64,000 nucleotides of DNA, taken from positions 2,751,123 to 2,815,122 of the forward strand of contig NZ_VCBL01000001.1 of assembly GCF_007896435.1 (NCBI RefSeq), read 5' to 3'. The notes under the pieces were generated by a model. That model saw nothing but the letters and a program-made list of their open reading frames with translations. It had not been told where the DNA came from and ran no database searches. The stretch is from Rummeliibacillus suwonensis. GTDB lineage: Bacteria > Bacillota > Bacilli > Bacillales_A > Planococcaceae. Position numbers and translations under genes: made by a program. Below, one piece after another: positions 45,701 to 54,632 of this stretch (position 1 is its first letter; each line of letters starts with the position of its first letter).

Positions 45701-47312
45701 CGTTCACTGCAGTATTACCCGTATATACAACAATTCCTTCTGACGTATTTGGATTGTTGTCCTTTTGATCATCAGGTGTTTGCATATGGAAATAGTTACT
45801 GTTTCCGATTTTATAGACATATGTGACAATCCCTTCAATCTCCGAAACAATCTCGCCTCGTTTTGGCGATTGATGTGACACTCCTTGAATATCGTGGATT
45901 TGGATTCCCTGTTCGGGATCAAAAACAGTATATTCATACGAAGTAACCGGACTATCCTTTAAACCATCTTTTACGGCAAACGCCTTTAATGTCAAATTCT
46001 CTTGGATGGCAATAGGTTTACTGTATACATTGCTAGATTTGGTTGGTTCAGTTCCATCTGTTGTATAGTAAATGGTCGAGCCTTCAGTCGTAGTCGTTAG
46101 AGCTACTTCAGTGCCTTTTGCGACAGCTCCCGCTTGAATGGATGGCACTACAGACTGAACTACAGTCGCATCTTCTATGATATCGGCTGGGGAACGTGGG
46201 ATGATTTGATAGACATCATCGAATTGCTGCACAATTCCTGTCAGCGATTCATAGGTTTTTCCAACGGATAAGTTTAGTGTCTTTGTTTCATCACGTACCA
46301 CAAATTGCGTGGTACCATCTGTCACCGTATAGTTAGCCCAAGTACCGCCATCTTCCACAGATAGGATCTCTATATTTTTCGCTGTTACTAGGCGAGATTC
46401 ATTTTCTTCGGACACTTCTGCACCTGAAACGACTTTAGGTGTTGGTGTAGCTACATTTGGTTTCTTTTCAACAACGGTTGCCCCGTCTAATTGCATGAGT
46501 CCTCTGTAATCAGCTAATTTACCTGTTAATGTGACTTCATCTCCAATCGCTGCATCTAAAGTAGCTGGGCGTACAGCTATTCCACCCGTATCATCCTGAA
46601 CGGAAATTGTATTTTTTAATTTTGCTGCTACTATTGCCTTGATCGTAACAGTTTCACCTATTGGCAGAGCTCTTGCTTGTTCAATCGATTTGATGTCATC
46701 TGGATTCCCTGGCTCTACAGGAGAATCATCCATTGTATGTTCACCGAGGTTAGACGAATCATCTTTCGGCAATGTATTCCACTCTATAGTTGGATCAAAC
46801 GAATCATCAATAATGGAATCACCCGATATAATATTGGGTTTTCGGACTAATGTTAAATCCGCCGTATTATTGACTCTCTTACCAACTTGTCCAATAGAAT
46901 CAATAACATTATTCCCCTTTTTCAAAACGATGGGATCATCCCCGTTAAAGTTAATGACGGCAGAATTAGCGAGGTCTCCCTTACTCTTTATCGATTCATC
47001 CGCATTATTATGATAAATGACAAAGGTTTCTCCAGCATTTAAATTTCCAGTAAGGTTTAATGCTGCAGTTGCTGAAGTAGCACCATTTGAATAGAGCTCT
47101 AAAGTATATTGACTTAAATCAATGGCAGATCCAGTCCCATTATATAGTTCGACTGCTTTATTGTAACTGCTCCCCTCAATATACTCAGAAATGATCAAAT
47201 CTGAAGCATGTCCTGCTGCAGCAGATGTTGGAAGGGTCGGCGTTACAATACTTGCTATTAAGAGTGTTGACAAAAACGCGTTTAAAGGCTTTTTCCAGTT
47301 TCTTTTCTTCAT
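42798..47312 (-). CDS. secreted dual-nuclease protein (EEP nuclease plus endonuclease I)
   Basis: A 1504-residue exported protein. Signal peptide (1-30), lamin-tail domain (about 35-145), OB-fold-like modules (about 215-390, with VTIKAIVAAKLKNTISVQDD), chitobiase-C-like CHB_HEX module (about 395-460), an ExeM-like OB region (about 470-740), and an endonuclease/exonuclease/phosphatase domain (about 745-1047: ASYNLENF, GVTEVQDN, ANHWNSKSG, VGDYNDF, SDHDP). Ig/cadherin-like modules follow, then a complete endonuclease I domain (about 1280-1504) with NREHTWAKSHG near 1351 and HHLRPSD. It should degrade extracellular DNA/RNA. It starts 38 bp after the 471-residue surface-protein gene, probably in one operon. 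Confidence 0.88.
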   Translation of the reverse strand: MKKRNWKKPLNAFLSTLLIASIVTPTLPTSAAAGHASDLIISEYIEGSSYNKAVELYNGTGSAIDLSQYTLELYSNGATSATAALNLTGNLNAGETFVIYHNNADESIKSKGDLANSAVINFNGDDPIVLKKGNNVIDSIGQVGKRVNNTADLTLVRKPNIISGDSIIDDSFDPTIEWNTLPKDDSSNLGEHTMDDSPVEPGNPDDIKSIEQARALPIGETVTIKAIVAAKLKNTISVQDDTGGIAVRPATLDAAIGDEVTLTGKLADYRGLMQLDGATVVEKKPNVATPTPKVVSGAEVSEENESRLVTAKNIEILSVEDGGTWANYTVTDGTTQFVVRDETKTLNLSVGKTYESLTGIVQQFDDVYQIIPRSPADIIEDATVVQSVVPSIQAGAVAKGTEVALTTTTEGSTIYYTTDGTEPTKSSNVYSKPIAIQENLTLKAFAVKDGLKDSPVTSYEYTVFDPEQGIQIHDIQGVSHQSPKRGEIVSEIEGIVTYVYKIGNSNYFHMQTPDDQKDNNPNTSEGIVVYTGNTAVNVKIGDLVSVDGKVDEYQIDGYTDTKKDTDLSVTELNARNDQGGKVSVVKNNVTLPAPIVIDRNNLPSEVIDNDGFTKFDPQEDAIDFWESLEGMRVQVGNVKAVAPQEHGDLMTVLEDRQTDTIHGGVLLTADHANADRIQFKLYDNTQARDFKVATGDKFTGPITGVVNYGFQNYKIYADYDEMKSKHVAGDSVPETTTIVKQDDKLTVASYNLENFSNNKEETSDDKARKLARAFASDMKNPDIIGVTEVQDNNGSTAGGTAADQSYQRLIDEIKKAGGVNYNYVNIDPVNNADGGAPNANIRVGFLYNPDRVQLTKDIPSGDATTAVAYDNGKLTLNPGRIDPINTAFANSRKPLAAQFDFHGESVVVIANHWNSKSGDTPLFGSTQPPKLESEEQRHKIANVVKDFVEEIKADNPDANIVSVGDYNDFQFTDSLKILEGKHMTNMIHKVEEADRYTYLFQGNSQVLDHILVSNDLANLAKIDILHINSDFTDMAGRASDHDPVMVQLDLSGKSDGSDAEPIVAEKTYNFTNINTKRLTLSSPSISVNFESGKITKGITITSSKYAELKGAGFSGKGFKGAAITIKPKEAGSIINFTGLALKKIIIDGPNVKEIRGAENLKNIKYRNGATPETIQFRDSKGKKIESPSKPSENSVPVAIKEFKDQNVTIGENLKILLTDYFHDPDGDKLTFSSTLGTIKGSKLTLDLPVGIHNVKVTATDGKKKSIISSLNVTVISENATDEYYSDALGKEGQALKAALHDIIDNSRMLSYSEVWDALKITDEDPNNPNNVILLYTGESRPKNKAGGDVGDWNREHTWAKSHGDFGTSNGPGTDIHHLRPSDVQVNGARGNLDFDNGGGSVKNCSECKRDSDSFEPPDEVKGDIARMLFYMATRYENGDKVDLELNDKVNNGSNPYHGKISILLQWSEQDPVSEWERQRNEKIYQIQGNRNPFIDHPEWVEAIW

Positions 47313-47350
47313 TGAACCAGTTCCTTTCTTTATCAGAATTTGTCAAAAAA

Positions 47351-48766
47351 TTAAAGTGTCGCTTCTTCTACTTCCATACCATCAAAAGAAATTTCACTGC
47401 CTTTAACACCAGAAATGTCTAAATGGCCTTTCACCTTAATGTTGGAAAAAGTAATACGATCAGCTATGCCAGTTAATACTAAGTCTCCATTAATAACAGC
47501 GTTTTCCAGTTCCGTCATTCCAGTGATGTCGACTTTGATATTCCCTTTAAAAATCTTTGGCTTTTCAGAAGTACCGTCAAACTCTTCAGGAGAAACCGAT
47601 TTTATGTTTTCTTTTATGCCATTTGCAAATATAATTTTCACTGTTACAGATTTTCCATCTTTCATTACAGTTGCATTTATTATTGAACCGGCCGTTGCAG
47701 AATTTATGGTTGCCAATTTAGAACGGTTGTTAGTGAATTGTGCATGACCAGATACCGTTGTGAATGTAACTTTATTGGCATCTATTAATGGCACTGATTG
47801 CACACCATATTGATCAGTTGTTTTGAAATCTGCTGCTTTTAATAAATCAGCTAAACCATATGCTTTTGTGACTTTATCGGCGATCTTCACTTTAGAAGTG
47901 CGTTCTTTGGTTCCGCTTTTAAATACTTTTATTTTCACAGTTTTGGCAGGAGCCATCGAGTAAGTGATAGGAACAGAAATTTGTTCACCTGTTTCAGTAA
48001 TCGTAACAATACGGCTCACTGTCTTTTTCGTTAGATCTTTTCCGTTCTTATCTTTAAAGAAAGTAGCATTTAAAGTAGGCGGAGCTGTTACAGTATATTC
48101 GCCTGTTGCTTTGTCTAAAGTCGCTTTTCTGATTTTTGTTGAAGCTGTAACTACAGGTTCGTCTGAAGTATATTTAGAATCTTTTGCTGCTGAAGCAAGT
48201 GTATAATCACCTAAAACATAAACCGGCGGAACCGCGTGTACAGTGTAGGTAACTAGGAAGCCATCTCTGTATGATTTTATAACACCGTTTCTATCTTTTA
48301 TGGGGCCGTTTGCTAAAGTAGCATTCAAGTAATATTTTCCTTTGAATAATGCAAGTCCTACGTTAAGAACACCATTTTTATAATATTTTCCTTCATAAAG
48401 ACCGGTTGTTACTTTTTTAACGCCTTTTACGTAGTAGGCACCTTTGTAAGTACCTGTTGTTACTTTTTGAATACCTTTATAGTAGTAAGCATCTTTATAA
48501 GTACCTGTGGCTTTTACGCCGTATCTGTAGTACTTTTTGTTGTAAAGGCCGGTGAATTTTTTACCGCCTTTATAAAGCTTTCCTTCGTAAAATTTGTAAC
48601 CTTCCACTTCTTTGTTAGTTTTTGCGTTTACAAGCATACCTTTGCTAGTCACTTTGTAAGTAGTTTTCGCCAAAGTATCTACACCCGAAACAACTACTGC
48701 AATCGTTAATACTGAAGCACCAAGAACATGTACTGTTGCAGATTTAACAAATTTGAAATTTGTCAC
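47351..48766 (-). CDS. secreted GxYYxxG-repeat surface protein, long form
   Basis: A 471-residue exported protein starting with GTG behind AAGGAGG. The signal peptide ends near residue 33. About seven aromatic repeats (GLYNKKYYRYG, GTYKDAYYYKG, GTYKGAYYVKG, GLYEGKYYKNG, ALFKGKYYLNA) cover residues 65-165. Extended beta-rich modules follow, ending in a repetitive beta-strand region (VDITGMTELENAVINGDLVL to HLDISGVKGSEISFDGMEVE) that resembles a right-handed helix cap. It is a paralogue of the 284-residue protein at 34277. It lies directly upstream of the dual-nuclease gene, so it may hold or localise the nuclease; this is inference. Confidence 0.68.
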   Translation of the reverse strand: MTNFKFVKSATVHVLGASVLTIAVVVSGVDTLAKTTYKVTSKGMLVNAKTNKEVEGYKFYEGKLYKGGKKFTGLYNKKYYRYGVKATGTYKDAYYYKGIQKVTTGTYKGAYYVKGVKKVTTGLYEGKYYKNGVLNVGLALFKGKYYLNATLANGPIKDRNGVIKSYRDGFLVTYTVHAVPPVYVLGDYTLASAAKDSKYTSDEPVVTASTKIRKATLDKATGEYTVTAPPTLNATFFKDKNGKDLTKKTVSRIVTITETGEQISVPITYSMAPAKTVKIKVFKSGTKERTSKVKIADKVTKAYGLADLLKAADFKTTDQYGVQSVPLIDANKVTFTTVSGHAQFTNNRSKLATINSATAGSIINATVMKDGKSVTVKIIFANGIKENIKSVSPEEFDGTSEKPKIFKGNIKVDITGMTELENAVINGDLVLTGIADRITFSNIKVKGHLDISGVKGSEISFDGMEVEEATL

Positions 48767-49202
48767 AAATAAAAACCCTCCTTAATCATTTTTTATGGAT
48801 GTTTAACTGATTGAAATTAAAATCAGCCAATCATGCACATCCTAATTATTCACTATTAAAAATAATATTTCCATTCTATTACCTACATAAAACGTAATAT
48901 TTACAAATGTAATATTTTTCAAAAAAACTCTATTTTATATATATTCACCGACAATAATAATAAAACCGATTATTAGCATCTTTTTTATGTAGGCCTGCTT
49001 GAAAGTAATCCATGGTAAGAGGTAAGCAAATAGATATGATGTATTGGTGGAACAATACGATTAATGGTGATGGCTGCTAGTATTTTGGTGGAGATATAAT
49101 TTCTGGAGATTACTGATATGTTTGTCTATAGAAGCTTTTATAAATTATTTGCGATAGCGGTCGAGGTGGCTATTCTCGCGTTGTTGGGGACAGCTTGGTT
49201 AA
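48767..49202. other. promoter region, no further feature
   Basis: AT-rich, with promoter-like sequence for the surface-protein/nuclease operon. No ORF supported. Confidence 0.4.
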
Positions 49203-49340
49203 GTTATTTGCTCTCTATTGGGAGTCATTCACTGATTCAGCTGGGGTTATTTGCTAGTTTAGAAGATTTACTCGCTCTTTGCCGAGTTTTATTCGCTGAT
49301 GTGGATGATTTATTCGCTCTCTATTGAAACTAATTCGCTG
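49203..49340 (+). repeat. 21-bp-phased array, family G
   Basis: Core (T)TATTCGCT-like units at 49204, 49225, 49247, 49268, 49289, 49310 and 49331: five 21-bp steps and one 22-bp step. Confidence 0.82.
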
Positions 49341-49652
49341 ATTCGGCTGAGGGTTAAGGAATACGAGATTGTGATTTAATCAATTGATCAAATCTTTCAT
49401 AAACGTAATTCTATTTGTAATAATTACAATAAATATAAGAAAGTCCCCTATATTATTGTAAACCAACCTTTTAGAATTGTGCAGTTTCTATAATCAAGAG
49501 TATATTTTATCTGAATATTTCTATAAATTCCAAATAAATCATTAACCAATCTATTATTAGGATCAAATTGATATTTTCAGTGTGGGAAAAATGAGTTAGA
49601 TTTCTATTCGAGTATACTCGCTTTCAAAAAATATCCATTCTTGAATAACATT

Positions 49653-49838
49653 ATGATTTTAATCACGGAACATTTGTATAAAAATGCTGACTTCTTAAAC
49701 AACATACATTTAGTATTGCTAGTAATGTGCGCATTAAAGCTATGTCTAGAATTCAAAGCATATGAATTTTCCAAACTAATTAGCTTTTTGATCCTCGTTT
49801 TAATTACCATAAAGGTCGGTCTTATATTACTGGCTTAA
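49653..49838 (+). CDS. possible 61-residue membrane protein
   Basis: An ORF with two hydrophobic segments (NIHLVLLVMCALKLCLEF and LISFLILVLITIKVGLILLA), 103 bp upstream of the TIR-like gene. There is no ribosome site, so it may be a chance frame. If real, a small membrane partner of the TIR-like protein is conceivable. Confidence 0.25.
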   Translation: MILITEHLYKNADFLNNIHLVLLVMCALKLCLEFKAYEFSKLISFLILVLITIKVGLILLA

Positions 49839-49941
49839 AAAACATCTGCTAGAGTTGTTTAATAGGATTATTAGAGTATAAATTGTATTTTAAAAATGGC
49901 TTGCTATAATAAAATATAGATATTAACAAGGAGACTTACAA

Positions 49942-50484
49942 ATGAAAACTTCAATTTTTTTAAGTTATCCAAAGCCATTTACAAAACGACAAGAACAATT
50001 TGTAAATTTGTTGTCTAAGTATTTGAATGAGCACGGTTTTGAACCTAGAACATTAGGCGTTACGGACTATGATATGGACGCTCCATTAAAGGCAATTCGT
50101 CGACTTATGCTCGAATCAAATGGATTGCTAGCAATTGCTTTCAGAAGAAGTTACGTTAAAACAGGAACTAGTAAACCTAAAAGTGATATTAATGAAAAAG
50201 AAATAGATCTATCTAACACCTGGTTGACAAGCCCATATTGCCATATTGAACCAGCAATGGCATTTCAACTAGGCCTACCTGTATTAATACTAAGAGAAAA
50301 TGGGGTATTATCAGATGGTATACTGGAAAAAGGAGTATTAGGAACTTATATGCCAGAATTTAGTTTAGAAAAATCTTTTGATGAGTATTTTCAATCCAAT
50401 GAATTTTTACACTTAATTGGAAAATGGGAAGGATATGTTAGAAGGGTAGTAGAAAAAAAAGGGAATCCACAACAATTATTCTAG
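49942..50484 (+). CDS. TIR-like / nucleoside-deoxyribosyltransferase-like domain protein
   Basis: A 180-residue soluble single-domain protein. The start SIFLSYPKPFTKRQEQFVNL matches the first strand and helix of TIR-like domains. A middle ESNGLLAIAFRRSYV (third strand) is followed by WLTSPYCHIEPAMAFQLGLP, where the Glu after CHI is placed like the catalytic Glu of NAD-cleaving TIR and 2-deoxyribosyltransferase-like domains. CAAGGAGA precedes the ATG. No Thoeris ThsA, CBASS or other defence gene is adjacent. Possible roles are NAD+ hydrolysis or nucleotide signalling in defence; unproven. Confidence 0.5.
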   Translation: MKTSIFLSYPKPFTKRQEQFVNLLSKYLNEHGFEPRTLGVTDYDMDAPLKAIRRLMLESNGLLAIAFRRSYVKTGTSKPKSDINEKEIDLSNTWLTSPYCHIEPAMAFQLGLPVLILRENGVLSDGILEKGVLGTYMPEFSLEKSFDEYFQSNEFLHLIGKWEGYVRRVVEKKGNPQQLF

Positions 50485-50535
50485 TACATATATTTGATTG
50501 AAATAATTAATCCATTATGAGTTAACTACTTTTTT

Positions 50536-50733
50536 ATGTTTGAAAACAGAAATAATACAATTTTTATTGTGGACATGAGTATCTATATTGTTAGAATACA
50601 AAGAGAAGAAATAGTTGATGTGCATTTTATGCTACCCATTGATTTTTACAGGGTACAAGAGCGTATCAGATTGAATGATAAATACAAAAAATACGCTTAT
50701 GATTCCACTTTAGAACCAGTGAGTTACATGTAA
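50536..50733 (+). CDS. doubtful 65-codon ORF
   Basis: Follows the TIR-like gene by 51 bp; protein-like composition (IYIVRIQREEIVDVHFM) but no ribosome site. It could be a remnant or a small coexpressed protein. Confidence 0.25.
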   Translation: MFENRNNTIFIVDMSIYIVRIQREEIVDVHFMLPIDFYRVQERIRLNDKYKKYAYDSTLEPVSYM

Positions 50734-50754
50734 ATTATTTGGATTGTTTAATAC

Positions 50755-50980
50755 TAAGCACCTGTCTGTTTTAAGGATTAAGTGCCTGTCACCAAAACAA
50801 TTAAGTCTTTTTAATATCTGATGCCCCATTTTAGGACTTAAATTTTCTCAAACGTGGATCAACTTCGGATTATCGTGGATTGAATGGCTTTGAACATGGA
50901 TTGAAACCAATTTCTCGTGGATTGGGCAGTATTTCCCGTGGATTGAACTGTATTTCCCGTGGATAGACCCGTTTTTCTAA
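50755..50980. repeat. duplicated cassette: conserved leader plus family-F array
   Basis: A roughly 95-bp leader (AAGTGCCTGTCACC, TTTTAGGACTTAAATTTTCT) followed by six units with (G/A)TGGAT at 50854, 50875, 50896, 50917, 50938 and 50959. The same leader and the first array units recur at 59445-59650. Confidence 0.82.
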
Positions 50981-51018
50981 TTATTTGAGTGCCTGGCACC
51001 AAAATTTTCAAGTAAATA

Positions 51019-51048
51019 GAGGCTGCGAATCATTTCGTAGCCTCTTTT
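51019..51048 (+). terminator. terminator hairpin
   Basis: GAGGCTGCGAA pairs with TTCGTAGCCTC, followed by TTTT. It may end the TIR-like transcript. Confidence 0.7.
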
Positions 51049-51210
51049 CGTTTTAGGTTATAGTAGTGATTACATTCACAGAATTATTGGATGTATTTCA
51101 GATTATCGTGGATCGCCAATTGGCGTCTTCCTCCAAATCGAGCAGGAGACCAATCATTACTTGACCAGCCAACCTCTCACATCACCAGACGTATACGATC
51201 CTATATACCG

Positions 51211-51256
51211 CATAAAGTGAAGAAATGTCTTTACTCCCCACTTTATGAGCTTTTTT
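51211..51256 (+). terminator. hairpin CATAAAGTG / CACTTTATG with T run
   Basis: A 9-bp stem then seven Ts. The stem resembles the start of family-B repeats. The stretch 51257-51551 contains only a short protein-like fragment (SELHMAGADCAATLNV) without start site. Confidence 0.6.
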
Positions 51257-51551
51257 TGTTATCGCTCGATCGATGATTTTACTACAAAAAGTCGCCAGTT
51301 TCCCTTTCAGGTGTTAGCGAACTTCATATGGCAGGAGCAGATTGTGCAGCGACGTTAAATGTAATAACGCCTAGCATCTGAACTTATCTCCTAAAACAAA
51401 ATAAGTCCTAATGTATCCCTACATTAGAACTTTCATGAATACAATATTTCTTGAGTGAGAATTCTATTCTATCTAAAAAGCCCTTAATCTCTGAAGTAGC
51501 TAAGGACTCTGAAGGCTATTATTTGAATTGATTCGGCATCTGGATCCTGAC

Positions 51552-51743
51552 TTATTCTTTGGGTAAGTCAAGTTCTTGATATGCTAACTGATACTTTCCC
51601 CCATCGGCAACTTCTGAATGATACAAAGCCTTAAGCGCATAGTTTTTCTCAAGATCAAGGTTTACCATCAACTCTTTTAAGTGCTTTTGCAATTCTTTAT
51701 TTTCTTTAACCAACCGGTTCATTTGAGATTTCACGTATTTCAT
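51552..51743 (-). CDS. small coiled-coil protein
   Basis: A 63-residue hydrophilic protein. Residues 3-40 (VKSQMNRLVKENKELQKHL) have heptad Leu/Met spacing typical of a coiled coil. AAAGGAG lies 15 nt before the ATG, further than usual, which lowers confidence. I do not recognise a family. Confidence 0.45.
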   Translation of the reverse strand: MKYVKSQMNRLVKENKELQKHLKELMVNLDLEKNYALKALYHSEVADGGKYQLAYQELDLPKE

Positions 51744-51893
51744 AAGATATGTTCAAACTCCTTTCAGGTAATCCTCCCACAAGTATAGCACTAATCCTGG
51801 CATTTCGATTACAACACAATTTTTGTTTTTTTAATAACCACGATACGCATGGCACCCAATCTAGAGAACTTGGAAGACTTAAATTGCTGAGAG

Positions 51894-51968
51894 GGCGAAT
51901 ACAATTTGAAATGGAGCGAATAAATGTGCTCAGAGAGCAAATAAATCATCGAAATTAGCGAATAAAAA
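51894..51968 (-). repeat. 21-bp-phased array, family G, inverted
   Basis: GCGAAT/GCAAAT cores (reverse complement of ATTCGC) at 51895, 51916, 51937 and 51958, exactly 21 bp apart. Confidence 0.8.
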
Positions 51969-52020
51969 TGCTCTTTCTTATGTTTCTTAGGCGTATTATT
52001 AATGCAAACTTTAAATGAGA

Positions 52021-52097
52021 AAAGTCTTTAACCTGCGAAGAGATTAAGGACTTGAATTGTACTCTATTTTCTGAATTGTTTCGGTGCCTGGTACTTA
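52021..52097 (+). repeat. family-H repeat with terminator-like hairpin
   Basis: AAGTCTTTAACC pairs with ATTAAGGACTT, then GAATTGTACTCTATTTTCTG and GTTTCGGTGCCTGGTAC. Best example of family H. Similar pieces lie at 51497, 54590 and 59388. Confidence 0.5.
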
Positions 52098-52199
52098 ATA
52101 TGATAAAGGAATTCATCCGATAAAATACATTCTTACTGAATATTAGCTAAATGTTATAATTTTTCTATAAGAGATTAAGTTCATAAAGAAAGGATTGAA

Positions 52200-54272
52200 A
52201 TGATGGATGAACACTGGCAACATAGGATTGAGAAATTAGAAGAAGAAGTAAAATCGTTAAAAGCAGAGATTTCAAAAATGAAGCAGGTTCAGAGTAATAA
52301 ACAAATGGAAAAAGTGATTGAAGAACAATCACAAAAAACTAGTAAAAGTATATTGGATACTAGAAAAAAACCGGTCGTAAAGCCTCAAGTAAAGGAGTCA
52401 GAATATCAAAAGGCTCCGAAAAAAACATTTGAGGAACAACTGATAGGAATATTACCGAAAGTGTTTATGCTAATACTCGTGCTGGGCGTATTATGGGGAT
52501 TGAAACTTATGAGCGATTATGGGATGTTGGGGAATCAGATGAAAGTTTTACTAGCATACTGTACCTCTATTGCGATCGGCGCTTTAGCATTATTTCTTGA
52601 GAAAAAAGGGAAGAGTTCAAGGACTATTCACTTAGCTTTATATAGTGGCTCTTTTACGATAGGGATATTAGCAACAGCTGCTGCAGTACTTATATATGAT
52701 GTCATGACAACTACTGTTGCTCTTTGGATTGCCTTAGTATATATAGGTTATGGGATTGCACTATGTATAAGAAAAGGGAATGAAGGACTCACCATTTTTG
52801 TTATGTTTACGTCGTTACTATTACCTTATTTACTAGAATATATGTCATTTAATGCGTTAGTTATTGTTGGCTTTATCGTGTTACTTTATGTAGCGATTCA
52901 ATATGCGATTATTAAACATCGTCAGTATATCGCATTGTATGTAACTACTCTTTTTGTAGGCTTATCCATATTCATCTTGTATGAAATGAGCGAGGTAACT
53001 TCTGAAACATATGCTTATGGGGCATTTGTAGCAATTATAACGTTCTTTGTTAGTTGGATTTTCATGAAGAAGGAAGAAAAAAGACTTACTTTACACTGTA
53101 ATTTACTGTATAGTTACGGCATTGCTGGTATAACAGCTTTGCAGGTATTTGAGCAGTTGACTGTAGATAAGATGATTCTCTTTTTCTTTATGACCGTATT
53201 TTTGGTGGGTACTGTGTTATGGGAGAAAAAACGCGGTATTCATTATGCAGTCGATATTTTTGCAGCACTTGTCATCATTAGTGTTATAAATATGATTCTT
53301 GCTTCGAAAATGGATGATGATTGGAGACTAATACTTCTATTTATATCAGGTACAATCGGCTTTATTTTAGCAATTCGTTTAGAAGCAAAAACGATGAAAA
53401 TAACAAATATTGCTTTACTTTTTTTAACAGCGCTCTTTGTTTTTTTACTACAAAATGTATACCAACCGATGAAGATTTTAACTCATATTATAGCAATTCT
53501 TTCGATGGTCATTTGTATTTTTTATAATGAAAGAACAACAAAACAAGTTAAAATTTCCTTACAAAAAATAATTTGGCCAGATATTGTGCGTATTGTAACC
53601 TATGTATTTATACTTATTTTTGTTATTAAGCTAGAAAACGAGTATACGTTAGAAACATTGGGAGAATATTATTTGACCTATACGTTTATTGCACTAAGTA
53701 GTATAGTTGCGCTGGTTGCACCACTGAAAATCGTTCGTTCAACCTTACCAATGGTACTTTTTGGCTTGCTCATCATTTGTACATTACTTGTTTGGTTATC
53801 GACTAATATCTCTCAACCATTACTTGTTCAGATGGCAACACGCTTCATTTATTTAGCTATATGGATGGCATTGTTACTTGATGTGTATTACAAAGGGGCT
53901 ATTTATCAGCGATATAAAAAATGGTTAGCGTTATATTATGAAAAGTTATTAATCGGTGGTTGGCTTATCATACTTTTAAATTTATGGAGCTTTGCTCACT
54001 TTTTATACTCTACATCAGAAATTGAACGCTACATGCTTATTATTATCACGACTGGACTATTGTTTGCATTATCTGTAATCTTTATTTTTCAAGGAAGAAA
54101 GAATGGCTGGCAGTTAATGCTAAAGTCTGGTTTTACACTTCTCATGTTAGCCATTGGTAAATTGATTTTGGCCGACTTGTCAAATCTCGACTTGTCCATT
54201 CGTGCGATTGTCTTTATTACGATTGGGGCTCTTGGACTTGTATTGTCGAACAGATTACTGAAAAAGTTGTAA
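52200..54272 (+). CDS. DUF2339-like polytopic membrane protein
   Basis: A 690-residue protein. An N-terminal cytosolic coiled coil (about residues 6-35, IEKLEEEVKSLKAEISKMK) and a Lys/Pro-rich linker are followed by around 20 hydrophobic helices from residue 88 to the end. This is the plan of DUF2339 proteins, whose function is not established. AAAGGA precedes two adjacent ATG codons (52200 and 52203), either of which may be used. There are no operon partners. Confidence 0.72.
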   Translation: MMDEHWQHRIEKLEEEVKSLKAEISKMKQVQSNKQMEKVIEEQSQKTSKSILDTRKKPVVKPQVKESEYQKAPKKTFEEQLIGILPKVFMLILVLGVLWGLKLMSDYGMLGNQMKVLLAYCTSIAIGALALFLEKKGKSSRTIHLALYSGSFTIGILATAAAVLIYDVMTTTVALWIALVYIGYGIALCIRKGNEGLTIFVMFTSLLLPYLLEYMSFNALVIVGFIVLLYVAIQYAIIKHRQYIALYVTTLFVGLSIFILYEMSEVTSETYAYGAFVAIITFFVSWIFMKKEEKRLTLHCNLLYSYGIAGITALQVFEQLTVDKMILFFFMTVFLVGTVLWEKKRGIHYAVDIFAALVIISVINMILASKMDDDWRLILLFISGTIGFILAIRLEAKTMKITNIALLFLTALFVFLLQNVYQPMKILTHIIAILSMVICIFYNERTTKQVKISLQKIIWPDIVRIVTYVFILIFVIKLENEYTLETLGEYYLTYTFIALSSIVALVAPLKIVRSTLPMVLFGLLIICTLLVWLSTNISQPLLVQMATRFIYLAIWMALLLDVYYKGAIYQRYKKWLALYYEKLLIGGWLIILLNLWSFAHFLYSTSEIERYMLIIITTGLLFALSVIFIFQGRKNGWQLMLKSGFTLLMLAIGKLILADLSNLDLSIRAIVFITIGALGLVLSNRLLKKL

Positions 54273-54422
54273 ATAAATTCAATTGTTTCGGTGCTTGTCA
54301 CTCGATCGACCCCGTTCCCGATTGCTCAAAATCATTGTGTATGGCAAGGTTACTTGTTAAATGTAGTAATACCTGCCGCGGATAATTGGAGGATCTTTCG
54401 GCTGCAAATTATTAATGAAAGA

Positions 54423-54587
54423 AAAGACGCTGGGACAGAACTGAATTAGAGTCTCCCAAAGCCGAATCATTAAATTCTATAGCATGGTAATAAAAAGATA
54501 ATCCGAACAAGTAGAGAATTCTTATTAGAATTTCTATTCATTGTTCGGATTTTTCATTAGCCAAAATATTTTTGTCCCAGCCTCTTT
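54423..54587. repeat. family-E repeat, intact (CTGGGACA ends)
   Basis: Left end AAAGACGCTGGGACAGAA and right end TTTTGTCCCAGCCTCTTT are inverted with 16/18 matches. The interior holds the AATCCGAAC/GTTCGGATT hairpin. Elements with GGCTGGGACA ends are frequent in Bacillota. Confidence 0.75.
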
Positions 54588-54589
54588 GT

Positions 54590-54632
54590 TTGTATTCTAT
54601 TTTCTGAATTGTTTCGATGCCTAGCACTTTAA
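54590..54632. repeat. family-H repeat
   Basis: TATTCTATTTTCTGAATTGT then GATGCCTAGCAC. It overlaps the end of the tetR gene. Confidence 0.4.
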
